From Clostridia bacterium (lineage in GTDB: Bacteria; Bacillota; Clostridia; Christensenellales; Aristaeellaceae), in contig JAGBDL010000193.1 of assembly GCA_017937505.1 (NCBI GenBank), forward strand, positions 1-64,000: 64,000 nt of DNA, read 5' to 3'. The notes beneath the pieces are model-generated. The model was not told where the DNA came from. It was given only the letters and a program-made list of their open reading frames with translations, and searched no databases. Shown here in pieces: positions 23,976 through 32,420 of this stretch; within the stretch, counting starts at the first letter, position 1; each line of letters begins with the position of its first letter. Both the position numbers and the translations under genes were made by a program.

Positions 23976-24021
23976 CCTGCTGCCGGTTTTCCCATCCGGC
24001 CTGCCCGTGAAATAGGTTTTC

Positions 24022-24399
24022 TCAGCTCTTCATCTTTGGCTTGAAGATCAGCGCGGCGAAATAGCCGAAGAACACCGCCGCGGCAATGCCGCCCGCGCCC
24101 GCGATCACGCCGCCGGTGAACGCGCCGAGGAGGCCGTCGCTCTTGGCTCCCTCCATTGCGCCGTTGGCCAGGACATAGCCAAAGCCCGTCAGGGGCACGG
24201 TAGCTCCGGCTCCGGCAAAGTCGATCACGGGCTTGTACAGCCCCAGCGCGCCCAGAATGACACCCGCAGTCACATAGCCTACCAGAATCCGCGCGCTGGT
24301 CAGCTGCGTCTTCATAATCAGAATCTGGCCGAACGCGCAGATGAGCCCGCCGACAAAGAACGCCTTGACGTACATCAGCAGAATTTCAGAAATCTCCAT
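24022..24399 (-). CDS. spoVAE: Stage V sporulation protein AE
   Basis: 125-residue membrane protein of the SpoVA channel that moves dipicolinic acid into the forespore and out on germination. Hydrophobic segments lie near residues 8-28, 38-56, 62-82 and 95-118; FVGGLICAFGQILI, GYVTAGVILGALGLY and FGYVLANGAMEGAKSDGLLGAFTGG are typical. ATG at 24399 with GGGAGG upstream, four bases after the spoVAD stop, so co-translated. A long upstream in-frame extension belongs to an unrelated shadow frame. Confidence 0.93.
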   Translation of the reverse strand: MEISEILLMYVKAFFVGGLICAFGQILIMKTQLTSARILVGYVTAGVILGALGLYKPVIDFAGAGATVPLTGFGYVLANGAMEGAKSDGLLGAFTGGVIAGAGGIAAAVFFGYFAALIFKPKMKS

Positions 24400-24403
24400 G
24401 ACG

Positions 24404-25432
24404 TCATTCCTCCCTATGCTCCAGCACAATCGCGTGCGCCACGCCCGGAATGCTCTCTCCTTGCATGGTCGAGGTCGGGCTGAGCAGCGCACCTGTCGCC
24501 ATGAAGTACACCCGGCGCAGCTGCCCGCTGGCCAACTGCGGCAGGATGTGCGCGCAGAGCATGCTGGCCGCGCAGCCGCAGCCGCTTCCGCCGCAGTGCG
24601 TATCCTGCGACGGTGAAAAGATCTGGCAGCCGCAGTCAAAGAGCTTGTCCTCCTGCACATCAACGCCCTTCTGCTCCAGCAGCTCGATGAGCAGATCACG
24701 GCCCAGATGCCCCAGATCGCCCGTGACAACCAGATCAAAATCGTCAAAGCTGCGCTGCGTATCCTTAAAATGCGCCAGCAGGGTGTCCGCCGCCGCAGGC
24801 GCCATCGCCGCGCCCATGTTGTTCTGATCGGCAATGCCCAGATCAAGCACCTTGCCGCAGGTCGCGTGCGTCGCAACAATCTTCGCCTGTTGCGCTGCGG
24901 GTCCGCCGGAGAGCATGACCGCGCCCGAACCGGTCACCGTCCACTGTGCCGTGGGCGTGCGCTGGTTGCCCAGCTCCAGCGGCGCGCGGTACTGGCGCTC
25001 TGCCGTACAGAAGTGGCTGCACGTCGAACAAATGAGCCGATCCGCAAAGCCGCCGTCCGCGATCATGCTGCCAATGGAGAGCGACTCGGACATCGTCGAG
25101 CATGCGCCATAGAGCCCGTAGAACGGGATTTCAAGGTTTCTCGCGGCAAAGCCTGCCGAGATGATCTGGTTGAGCAGATCGCCCGCCAGGAGCATCTGGA
25201 CGTCTCCAAGTGTGCAGCCCGCGTGCTGCGCGCAGAGCTTCACTGCCGTCTCCAGGATGCTCCGCTCCGCCGCTTCAAACGATTGCTCGCCGTTGAGCTC
25301 ATTGGGGATCACCACGTCAAATTGCCCGCCATACGGGCCTTCCTTCTCCTTCTGTCCGACGACGCTCGCCCAGGCGATTACGCCGGGCCTGTTGGTCAGG
25401 CACACGGTACGCGTACCCATTCGCTTGCTCAC
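24404..25432 (-). CDS. spoVAD: Stage V sporulation protein AD
   Basis: About 342 residues, thiolase/KAS-III fold. SpoVAD binds dipicolinic acid at the forespore membrane. Family signatures are strong: GPYGGQFD, LLAGDLLNQIISAGFAARNLEIPFYGLYGACSTM (read in two parts), TVTGSGAVML, DLVVTGDLGHLG and GGSGCGCAAS. The start is uncertain: GTG at 25432 with GGTGGGAG before it gives an N-terminus matching B. subtilis SpoVAD length; ATG at 25420 or 25447 are alternatives. spoVAC is not adjacent, unlike the usual AC-AD-AE order. The region upstream is repeat copy B. Confidence 0.92.
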   Translation of the reverse strand: MSKRMGTRTVCLTNRPGVIAWASVVGQKEKEGPYGGQFDVVIPNELNGEQSFEAAERSILETAVKLCAQHAGCTLGDVQMLLAGDLLNQIISAGFAARNLEIPFYGLYGACSTMSESLSIGSMIADGGFADRLICSTCSHFCTAERQYRAPLELGNQRTPTAQWTVTGSGAVMLSGGPAAQQAKIVATHATCGKVLDLGIADQNNMGAAMAPAAADTLLAHFKDTQRSFDDFDLVVTGDLGHLGRDLLIELLEQKGVDVQEDKLFDCGCQIFSPSQDTHCGGSGCGCAASMLCAHILPQLASGQLRRVYFMATGALLSPTSTMQGESIPGVAHAIVLEHREE

Positions 25433-25504
25433 AGTTCTCCCACCCATCCGCGTTTTGACCGTAGGATGGCGTTTTTTCGCGGAAACTATGCGCCGCATGC
25501 CAAC

Positions 25505-25621
25505 AGGCAGCCTACGGATGCTTTCTCCGAAGGCTGCCTGTCTCATGTTATTGATGCGTTGGGCTGCCGCCCAAACCCGCTTGGGGATTTCATCCCCAAA
25601 CCCCTATTTTGCTTCGCGCGG
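25505..25621 (+). repeat. Structured intergenic repeat, copy B
   Basis: Three hairpins in the spoVAD-glmS gap: AGGCAGCCT/AGGCTGCCT (25505-25513, 25531-25539), TTGGGC-TGCC-GCCCAA (25559-25574) and TTGGGGAT-TTC-ATCCCCAA (25581-25599), then the tail TTTTGCTTCGCGC. The last stem differs from copy D by two paired changes that keep pairing. Read leftwards it lies just after glmS and could end its mRNA. Confidence 0.85.
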
Positions 25622-25640
25622 ATGAAAGGGACATGCTGGG

Positions 25641-27524
25641 TCACTCCACGGTCACGCTCTTGGCCAGGTTGCGCGGCTTATCCACATCCAAGCCCTTGGC
25701 GCAGCTGATGTAATACGCCAGCAACTGCAGCGGCACGACGGCCAGAGACGTGGCAAAGAGCGGATCCGTCCTGGGCACATAGACGGTGAAATTGACCGTG
25801 TCCTCGATGGCGTACTGTCCGTAGGTCGTCAGGCCGAAGAGATACGCGCCGCGGCTGCGCGCTTCTGTCATGTTGGAAACCACCTTTTCAAAGAGCTCCG
25901 GCTGGGTCGCCACACCGACAACCAGCACGCCGTCCTCGATCAGGCTGATGGTGCCATGCTTGAGCTCGCCCGCCGCATACGCCTCCGAGTGAATATAGCT
26001 GATCTCCTTGAGCTTGAGGCTGCCCTCCAGGCTGATCGCATAGTCCAGTCCTCTGCCGATGAAAAACACGTCCTTGCAGGCCGCCATCTTGTTGGCAAAC
26101 CACTGCACGCGCTCCTTGTCGGAGAGCACGCGCTCAATCTTGTCCGGCAGGGCCAGCATGTCGTCGATGAGCTGTGCCTGGCGCGCCTCGTCGATCTGCC
26201 CGCGCGCGGAAGCGAGCTTGACCACGATCAGATACAGCGCGCAAAGCTGCGTCGAATAGGCCTTGGTCGTCGCCACGGAAATCTCCGGCCCGGCCCAGGT
26301 GTACATGACCGCGTCCGCCTCGCGCGCAATCGAGGAGCCTACGACGTTCACCACCGCCAGCGTGCGCACGCCGCGCTCCCTGCACAGGCGCAGCGCCGCC
26401 AGGCTGTCCGCCGTTTCGCCGCTCTGGCTGATGAGGATCACCAGCCCATGCTCCTCCAGGATCGGATCGCGGTAGCGGAACTCGCTTGCCAGATCAACCT
26501 CGCAGGGCACATGCGCCAGCTGCTCCATGACGATCCGGCCCACGCAGGCCGCGTGATACGCCGAGCCGCAGCCAACCATGTAGACGCGTGAAATGCCGGC
26601 AAGGTCCTCGTCGGTCAGCCCGGTTTCGCTCAGGTCGATCCAGCGCTTTCCCTCCTCTTCCTTGATGCGCGGGGACAGCGTGTCGCGGACGGCGCGCGGC
26701 TGCTCGTGGATTTCCTTCATCATGAAATGCTCATAGCCGTCCTTTTCGGCGGCGGCGGCATCCCATTGGATCTCCGTGACCGGCTTTTCGATCTCCTCGC
26801 AGTCGATGTTGTAGATATGGCGCTCGTCCCTGGTGAGGCAGGCGATCTCGTCGTTGCCGATGTACACCACATTGCGCGTGAAGCCCAGCACCGCGGGTAC
26901 GTCGGAGGCGATCATGTGACCGTGCATCTCCTCCGAGCAGCAGCCCACGATCAGCGGACTGTCCTTTCGGGCGGCGTACAGCACGCCCGGCTGATCGCCG
27001 AAGAGAATGCCCAGCGCATAGCTGCCGCGTACGCGGATCATCAGGCGATGAATCGCCTCGAGCGCGCGTTCCCGCGGCGACAGTCCGCCGCCCATGCTCT
27101 CCGCGTAATAGCTGTCCAGCAGCAGGCAGGCGGCTTCCGTGTCGGTCTGCGTCTTGAAGACGTAGCCCCTGCGCTGCAGCGCCGTGCGGATTTCCTGATG
27201 GTTCTCGATGATGCCGTTGTGCACCAGCACGACGCGCTTGTCCTTTGAATCGTGCGGGTGCGCGTTAATGGTGCTCGGCTCGCCGTGCGTCGCCCAGCGC
27301 GTATGGCCCACGCCGCAGCAGCCCCGCACCGCGCGGCCGGAATCCGTCATCTCCATCAGGTTTTTGAGTCTTCCCTTGGCCTTGACCACCTCGATGCGCG
27401 GCGCACCCTCATCGCGCACCGCGATGCCCGCGCTGTCGTAGCCGCGGTATTCCAGACGAGTGAGTCCCTCAAGCAAGATGGGCGCGGCCTGACAGCAGCC
27501 GGTATACCCGACAATTCCACACAA
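25641..27524 (-). CDS. glmS: Glutamine-fructose-6-phosphate aminotransferase
   Basis: 627-residue enzyme making glucosamine-6-phosphate for peptidoglycan. The start is TTG at 27524 (GGAGG seven bases upstream), because this places the Ntn-hydrolase nucleophile Cys directly after Met: M-CGIVGYTG. The glutaminase domain fills about residues 1-230 with RWATHGEPS; two SIS domains follow (GCGSAYHAA, ISQSGETADSLAAL, FFIGRG), ending in the canonical DKPRNLAKSVTVE. The leader from the promoter is about 90 bases, too short for a glmS ribozyme. Confidence 0.97.
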   Translation of the reverse strand: MCGIVGYTGCCQAAPILLEGLTRLEYRGYDSAGIAVRDEGAPRIEVVKAKGRLKNLMEMTDSGRAVRGCCGVGHTRWATHGEPSTINAHPHDSKDKRVVLVHNGIIENHQEIRTALQRRGYVFKTQTDTEAACLLLDSYYAESMGGGLSPRERALEAIHRLMIRVRGSYALGILFGDQPGVLYAARKDSPLIVGCCSEEMHGHMIASDVPAVLGFTRNVVYIGNDEIACLTRDERHIYNIDCEEIEKPVTEIQWDAAAAEKDGYEHFMMKEIHEQPRAVRDTLSPRIKEEEGKRWIDLSETGLTDEDLAGISRVYMVGCGSAYHAACVGRIVMEQLAHVPCEVDLASEFRYRDPILEEHGLVILISQSGETADSLAALRLCRERGVRTLAVVNVVGSSIAREADAVMYTWAGPEISVATTKAYSTQLCALYLIVVKLASARGQIDEARQAQLIDDMLALPDKIERVLSDKERVQWFANKMAACKDVFFIGRGLDYAISLEGSLKLKEISYIHSEAYAAGELKHGTISLIEDGVLVVGVATQPELFEKVVSNMTEARSRGAYLFGLTTYGQYAIEDTVNFTVYVPRTDPLFATSLAVVPLQLLAYYISCAKGLDVDKPRNLAKSVTVE

Positions 27525-27621
27525 AATGCATCCTCCGTTCCGGTTCATCCCGAAGATGTCTCCACAAGTATATGCGCCGATGAAGCGCCGAATTCGCATC
27601 TTCACCGTCTTTGACTTGCAT

Positions 27622-27650
27622 ATCTTAACAGATTTAATTTATTCTGTCAA
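27622..27650 (-). promoter_or_regulatory. Promoter of glmS
   Basis: Minus strand TTGACA (27645-27650), 17-bp spacer, TAAGAT (27622-27627). Confidence 0.8.
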
Positions 27651-27823
27651 GTTCTTCGGTTTTGTGCAAGGAATCCAATTCATTTTGTGCCACAATTCCT
27701 GACGCGTACCCCGATCGGACGAAGCGCCGGAAATCCTGAGGACACACTGCGCTAGACCGACTTGCGTCCCCCACTGAGGCCGCTCGCCTGATCCGGGCGG
27801 TCGAAGCCGATGCTTGATTTACA
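27651..27823. other. Gap between rpsT terminator and glmS promoter
   Basis: About 170 bp of GC-rich sequence with no ORF carrying a ribosome-binding site and no RNA family I recognise. Nothing further can be supported. Confidence 0.4.
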
Positions 27824-27850
27824 CAACAAAAAACCCTCCCAATGGGAGGG
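27824..27850 (-). terminator. Terminator of rpsT
   Basis: CCCTCCC-ATT-GGGAGGG followed on the minus strand by TTTTTTGTTG. Confidence 0.93.
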
Positions 27851-27865
27851 GATCAAGCGTGAGAA

Positions 27866-28108
27866 TTACTCAGCCTTGGCCAGCACGCGCGCCATACGCG
27901 CCTTCTGACGGTTCGCGGCATTCTTAGAGATAACGCCCTTCGCAGCGGCCTTGTCAACGGCGGCGGAGGCGGAGCTCAGCATTTCAGCAGTCGCATTGGT
28001 ATTGAACTTCTTGAGCGCGGTCTTGGTCGCAGACTTGACCATCTTGTTGCGCATGGTCTTGTGCTCGGTCACGCTGACGCGCTTGATAGCAGACTTGATG
28101 TTCGGCAT
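27866..28108 (-). CDS. rpsT: 30S ribosomal protein S20
   Basis: 80-residue basic helical protein binding 16S rRNA. MPNIKSAIKRV at the N-terminus and the C-terminal KGVISKNAANRQKARMARVL are the family signatures. CGAGGAGGTG lies seven bases before the ATG. Monocistronic, with promoter (28154-28182) and strong terminator. Confidence 0.98.
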   Translation of the reverse strand: MPNIKSAIKRVSVTEHKTMRNKMVKSATKTALKKFNTNATAEMLSSASAAVDKAAAKGVISKNAANRQKARMARVLAKAE

Positions 28109-28153
28109 GGGGAATTCACCTCCTCGGGTGTATTCAGATAATCAGCATGGACT

Positions 28154-28182
28154 ATTGTATCACGTTTGCCCTTGAATTGCAA
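28154..28182 (-). promoter_or_regulatory. Promoter of rpsT
   Basis: Minus strand TTGCAA (28177-28182), 17-bp spacer, TACAAT (28154-28159). Confidence 0.8.
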
Positions 28183-28239
28183 GCAGAATTCTCAACTTTT
28201 TGCAACTTTTTAGAAGCGTGCGCATCCAGCACACGCCGC

Positions 28240-29010
28240 TCAGGAGAACATCCGCTCCAGCTCCTCGTATTTTTCATGTGTGATCAGCGCATCCTGATCC
28301 GTCCCGACCAGATGAACGACGTAGGTCCAGCGGCCATACGGCGTGATGCTGTCGATCACGTTGAGGTTGATGATGTAGGACTTGTGGCACCGGAAGAAGA
28401 TTCTGGGATCCAGCCTCTCCTCCACATCGCCCAGCGCCTCGCTGGTTTCAAAGCGCCGCCCGCCGGTGGCATAGAGCACGGTGGAGCGGTTCTCGCGCTG
28501 CACCAGCAGGATGTCCGACTGGCTGACAAAGTTCACGCCTTCCTTGTGATGGAGCATGATGCGGCCGCTGGGCGCAGTACGCGCCTTGGCGACGGCCGTC
28601 ACCGTCTCGCCCACATGCAGCTGTGCGGCCTGCCGGCCCAGCACGACCTCACGGATGCGCTCGAGCGTCTTCATCACGCGCTCCATCTTGAAGGGCTTCA
28701 CCATGTAGTCAAACGCGTACATCTCAAACGCTTGTGCCATGTAGCCCTCGTGCGCGGTGGCGAAGACGATGATCGTATGCGGATCCATGTCCTGAATGGC
28801 CTTTGCGCACTCGATGCCCGTCATGCCCGGCATCTCCACGTCCAGGAAGCAGACGTGCGGCTTAAACTGCTCCACCAGCGCGGGCACCTTGTCGCCGCTG
28901 TCGGCTTCTGCGCAGATCGTGAAGCCCTGCGCCTTGTCGATCATCTTGCGCAGGATCAGGCGCATGCCCTCCTGATCGTCCGCAATCACCACGCGAATCT
29001 CGTTATCCAT
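28240..29010 (-). CDS. LytTR-type response regulator
   Basis: 256-residue LytR/AgrA-family regulator. The receiver domain (residues 1-125) has the acidic pair Asp11-Asp12, the phospho-acceptor Asp57 in CFLDVEMPG and the Lys of VKPF. The LytTR DNA-binding domain covers about 148-254 (IMLHHKEGVNFVSQSDILLVQRE, FFRCHKSYIINLNVI). No histidine kinase lies next to it. It overlaps the end of the 29003 gene by eight bases, placing it last in the nfeD-floA operon, which is unusual. Targets are unknown; LytTR proteins often control envelope and virulence genes. Confidence 0.92.
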   Translation of the reverse strand: MDNEIRVVIADDQEGMRLILRKMIDKAQGFTICAEADSGDKVPALVEQFKPHVCFLDVEMPGMTGIECAKAIQDMDPHTIIVFATAHEGYMAQAFEMYAFDYMVKPFKMERVMKTLERIREVVLGRQAAQLHVGETVTAVAKARTAPSGRIMLHHKEGVNFVSQSDILLVQRENRSTVLYATGGRRFETSEALGDVEERLDPRIFFRCHKSYIINLNVIDSITPYGRWTYVVHLVGTDQDALITHEKYEELERMFS

Positions 29011-29404
29011 GATATCTCTTTCTTGCTCTCCGCTCGCACGGCCTTGTCAGAATCTCGCTCATGACGACGCCGCGCAGCACGTCCTGCGCCAGCGCGTCTG
29101 GCTCCGTCTCCTGCTCGGGCTCGTGCGCCTGTTCGGCTGTCTGCTCGCGCTTCGGCGCGGGGTGACAGGGATCCTCACCCTCGGGAACCGGTTGGCTCTG
29201 CGCCCGCGCAAACGCCGTGGAAAACCCCTGCGCCGTCTGCTCGGTACGCGTGCGGGCGCGCTCCTCGCGCGTCTGCGTCCGGGAGGCTGCGCGCGCAGGC
29301 CTTTGCCGCTGCCTGTTCTGCTTGCCCGTTTTCTTCTTCCTGCCGCCGGCAACGGCGATGACATACAGGATCAGCAGGATGGGCAGAATCGGAAAGTCTC
29401 TCAC
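29003..29404 (-). CDS. Small membrane-anchored protein, function unknown
   Basis: 133 residues. One N-terminal membrane segment (ILPILLILYVIAVAGG, about residues 6-21) is followed by an Arg/Lys/Gln-rich, then Glu-rich, apparently disordered cytosolic tail. No known domain. GTG start with AAGGAGG seven bases upstream, and an eight-base overlap with the next gene, support it as real. It lies 27 bp after floA in the same operon, so a role at FloA membrane domains or in signalling to the LytTR regulator is possible but unproven. Confidence 0.7.
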   Translation of the reverse strand: MRDFPILPILLILYVIAVAGGRKKKTGKQNRQRQRPARAASRTQTREERARTRTEQTAQGFSTAFARAQSQPVPEGEDPCHPAPKREQTAEQAHEPEQETEPDALAQDVLRGVVMSEILTRPCERRARKRYHG

Positions 29405-29431
29405 GCGCGTCCCTCCTTCCGCCTCTGCGCC

Positions 29432-30409
29432 TTACTTCTTGGGTGCGTTCTGTGCGCCGCCCATGCCCGCGATCGCGTCGCGCATGGAGGTATCGGCGAT
29501 GGTGTTCTGCATCTGGTAGTAGTCCATCACGCCCAGCTTGCCCTCGCGCAGCGCGGCGGCCATCGCCTTGGGCACCTCCGCTTCGGCCTCGATGACCTTG
29601 GCGCGCTGCTCCTGCGCGGCGGCTTTCATCTCCTGCTCGCGTGCGACGGCCATGGCGCGACGCTCCTCCGCCTTTGCCTGGGCGATGCGGCGATCCGCCT
29701 CCGCCTGATCCATCTGCAGCTGCGCGCCGACGTTGCGGCCCACATCCACATCCGCGATATCGATGGAGAGAATCTCAAACGCCGTGCCCGCGTCCAGGCC
29801 CTTGTCCAGCACCGTACGGGAAATCAGATCCGGATTCTCCAGAACCTCCTTGTGCGTCTGCGCGGAGCCGACGGTGGTGACAATGCCCTCGCCCACGCGC
29901 GCGACGATCGTCTCCTCGCCCGCGCCGCCGACCAGCCGCTCGATGTTCGCGCGGACGGTGACGCGCGCCCTGGCGCGCAGCTCGATGCCGTCCTTGGCGA
30001 TGGCGGCGATGACCGGCGTCTCGATGACGCGCGGGTTGACGCTCATCTGCACGGCCTGCAGCACGTCGCGGCCCGCCAGATCGATGGCGCATGCCTCCGG
30101 GAAATCCAGCTTGATGTTCGCGCCGCGCGCCGTGATGAGCGCTGTGATCACGCGGTCGAGGTTGCCGCCCGCCAGGTAATGCGCCTCCATCTTGCTGATT
30201 TCCATCGCCAGGCCCGCCTTTTCCGCCTTGATCAGCGGGCTGACAATCTTCGCCGGGGACACGCGGCGGATCTTCATGCCGATCAGCGTAAAGATCGAGA
30301 CATGCACGCCGGAGGCCAGCGCGGAAATCCACAGGTTCAGCGGCACAAAGCTCAAAAATACGATGACGATGACGACAATCGCAAAGACCAGAACGATGCT
30401 TTCAGCCAT
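29432..30409 (-). CDS. floA: Flotillin-like protein FloA
   Basis: 325-residue scaffold of bacterial functional membrane microdomains (B. subtilis YqfA). A membrane-inserted hydrophobic hairpin fills residues 4-27 and 30-45, a SPFH/PHB-type domain about 50-230 ([34 protein letters not shown]), and a Glu/Ala-rich coiled coil about 235-300 ([19 protein letters not shown]). Ends in a short MGG-rich tail. Upstream nfeD and downstream genes are in one operon; nfeD-floA pairing is the normal arrangement. Confidence 0.96.
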   Translation of the reverse strand: MAESIVLVFAIVVIVIVFLSFVPLNLWISALASGVHVSIFTLIGMKIRRVSPAKIVSPLIKAEKAGLAMEISKMEAHYLAGGNLDRVITALITARGANIKLDFPEACAIDLAGRDVLQAVQMSVNPRVIETPVIAAIAKDGIELRARARVTVRANIERLVGGAGEETIVARVGEGIVTTVGSAQTHKEVLENPDLISRTVLDKGLDAGTAFEILSIDIADVDVGRNVGAQLQMDQAEADRRIAQAKAEERRAMAVAREQEMKAAAQEQRAKVIEAEAEVPKAMAAALREGKLGVMDYYQMQNTIADTSMRDAIAGMGGAQNAPKK

Positions 30410-30447
30410 GACAATTCCCCTTTTCTCTTCCTCAGTCCATATCTGTG

Positions 30448-30945
30448 TCAGGCGCTCTGCCGCTCGCGTACGACGATGCGCGCCCCGTCCACATTCACGA
30501 TTTCAATCGGCTTATCCCGCTCGATGAAGCTGCCCTCCGTGACCACATTCAGCCTCACGCCGTCAAAGTCGGCGATGCCCGCCGGCCGCAGCACGCTTTT
30601 CGTGCGTCCCTGCTTCCCCAGCAGCACCTGCATATCCTCGCCGCTGTGCAGCTCCTCCTTCTCGCGCAGGAAAATCCTCGCGTGCGCGCCGCCCTCCGTC
30701 GCGCGGCGCATCATATAGGAAATCAGGATCGCCAGCAGGGCAATCACCACCAGCAGCGTCGCCAGCGCGGGCAGCGCGCCGGCCTTGAGCCAGATGATGG
30801 CCACACCCGCACCGATCAGCACGATGCCCGACACGCCCGGCAGACCAAAGCCCGGCAGAAATACCTCCACAATCATCAGCGCCGCGCCCAGCACCAGGCA
30901 CAGCAGGATGGGCAAATTCGCCATCAGGTTTGTAAGCATTCTCAT
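30448..30945 (-). CDS. NfeD-family membrane protein
   Basis: 165 residues, short (protease-less) NfeD as paired with FloA. Three to four membrane segments lie in residues 8-80 ([33 protein letters not shown]), and the C-terminal OB-fold domain covers about 100-160 ([31 protein letters not shown]). NfeD proteins partner flotillins in the membrane. The ATG at residue 3 has better spacing from GGGGG than the first ATG, so the true start could be six bases later. Confidence 0.93.
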   Translation of the reverse strand: MRMLTNLMANLPILLCLVLGAALMIVEVFLPGFGLPGVSGIVLIGAGVAIIWLKAGALPALATLLVVIALLAILISYMMRRATEGGAHARIFLREKEELHSGEDMQVLLGKQGRTKSVLRPAGIADFDGVRLNVVTEGSFIERDKPIEIVNVDGARIVVRERQSA

Positions 30946-31109
30946 TTTCCCCCATTCTTCTGTACGTCCAGCATATCACGTCCGTGGGATGAAGGAAAGA
31001 CATTTTGTCTCAAATGTCCGTTTTCGCGTCCGAAAGCGCGCCGTGCACGCGCCCTCCTACGAACCGCCTGAACTCCCCGGTACCCGCCGCAGCATGCGCC
31101 GCACAGCTT

Positions 31110-31688
31110 TTATGATTCAAGGAATGCCGCCAGCGCGCGCACGTCCTGCTCGTACACCGGCTCAAGCGCCCGGTTGTAAATCAGGCTCGCCGGATGATAC
31201 AGCGCAAAGAGCCGGCGTCCTGTCTCGCCCGCCTCCATCACCCTGCCGTGCGCCTCGCCAATGGTCAGCTTTCTGTCGCCCGTGACCGCAAACAGTGGGA
31301 CGTTGCCCAGCGTCGCAATCACCTGCGGCGCAACGAGATCGATCTCCCGCAGCAGCCAGGGACGAAACAGCGCGATTTCCTCCTTCGTCGGCGGACGGTT
31401 GGAGATGCGGCCCGTTTTGCTCGTCTTCGTCGGGCGGATCTTGACGGCGTTGGAAATGTAGATTTCCTCCCGGCGCATGCCGGCCAGCTCCAGGAAGCGG
31501 TCAAGGTTTTTTCCGGCCTTGCCCACAAACGGGCGGCCCATCAGCGTTTCCTGCTCGCCCGGCGCCTCGCCGATGAGCATCAGCTTCGGATGCAGCGGGC
31601 CTTCGCCGAAGACCAGCGCGTTTTCCCGTCCCGGCATCACGCCCGCCAAGAAATCCCGCAGCGCCTGCTTATATTTCTCCATGATCAA
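31110..31688 (-). CDS. Uracil-DNA glycosylase-like protein without Fe-S cysteines
   Basis: 192 residues, UDG superfamily (family 4-like). Motif 1 is LMLIGEAPGEQET, then GRPFVGKAGKNLDRFL, YISNAVKIRPTKTSK and the late LYHPASLIYN. The protein contains no cysteine at all, so it cannot bind the [4Fe-4S] cluster of family 4; the neighbouring paralogue has CEKCRLC and CNIVKCRPP where this has ISNAVKIRP. It may be an active clusterless glycosylase on a changed substrate. ATG at 31688 or residue 3. It follows the paralogue by 27 bp, so co-transcribed. Confidence 0.88.
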   Translation of the reverse strand: MIMEKYKQALRDFLAGVMPGRENALVFGEGPLHPKLMLIGEAPGEQETLMGRPFVGKAGKNLDRFLELAGMRREEIYISNAVKIRPTKTSKTGRISNRPPTKEEIALFRPWLLREIDLVAPQVIATLGNVPLFAVTGDRKLTIGEAHGRVMEAGETGRRLFALYHPASLIYNRALEPVYEQDVRALAAFLES

Positions 31689-31715
31689 GCCGCCTTTTCC
31701 TCTCCGACTTCTCCA

Positions 31716-32291
31716 TTATACCGTGCTCTCGTACACGCCCAGCTCGATCAGTTTATCCCGAATCGCCTTGAAATCCTCCCAGGCCGGGCGCTTTTTGTCC
31801 AGATCGCGCAGCAGCGCCGCCGGATGGTACGTCGGCATGAACCATACGCCCTTTTTCAGCTGCCACACGCCGCGATCCCGCGTGATGCGCATGTGATCGC
31901 CCAGCAGTGCGCGCGTGGGCGTGGAGCCCAGACACACGATCACCTTCGGGCGCACCAGCGCCACCTGCTGCCGCAGATACGGCATGCAGGCGCTGCGCTC
32001 GTCCGGCTCCGGCACGCGGTTCTGCGGCGGACGGCACTTGACGATGTTGCAGATGTACACCTGCTCACGCGTCATGCCGATGGCAGCGAGCATCCTGTCC
32101 AGCAGCTGCCCGGCCGCGCCCACGAACGGACGGCCCGACGCATCCTCCTGCGCGCCCGGGCCCTCGCCGATGAACATGAGCGCCGCGTGCAGATCGCCTT
32201 CGCCCAGCACGACGTTCTGACGTGTCTGGCAGAGCCTGCATTTTTCGCAGGAAAAGACCTCCTGCGACAGCGTCGGCCAGGATGTGTTCAT
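31716..32291 (-). CDS. Family 4 uracil-DNA glycosylase (Fe-S)
   Basis: 191-residue repair enzyme that removes uracil from DNA. The Fe-S ligands are seen: CEKCRLC (about residues 15-21), CNIVKCRPP (about 79-87) and a later Cys. Catalytic motif FIGEGPGAQEDASGRPFVG and the C-terminal MPTYHPAALLR complete the family. ATG at 32291 is chosen: AGGAGAGGGGG precedes it, and the Cys motif is at the normal distance. Upstream member of a two-gene glycosylase operon. Confidence 0.94.
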   Translation of the reverse strand: MNTSWPTLSQEVFSCEKCRLCQTRQNVVLGEGDLHAALMFIGEGPGAQEDASGRPFVGAAGQLLDRMLAAIGMTREQVYICNIVKCRPPQNRVPEPDERSACMPYLRQQVALVRPKVIVCLGSTPTRALLGDHMRITRDRGVWQLKKGVWFMPTYHPAALLRDLDKKRPAWEDFKAIRDKLIELGVYESTV

Positions 32292-32420
32292 GCCGTTTTC
32301 CCCCTCTCCTGAGAAAAGCGGGCCGTGCCCGTTTCCATGTCCGGCATCGCCCTGCTCAGCATTTCGGCGCACAGTTCTCCATAAGGCAAAAGAGCCTCGC
32401 CCGGATCAAGCGAAGCTGCA

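Noticed and set aside
24400-24879. A longer spoVAE-frame protein starting at 24879.
   Set aside because: The extra part is antisense-like Arg-rich sequence lying inside spoVAD; the true ATG with a ribosome-binding site is at 24399.
27525-27865. A glmS ribozyme or another riboswitch upstream of glmS.
   Set aside because: A good promoter lies at 27622-27650 leaving a leader of about 90 bases, and no ribozyme core is visible.
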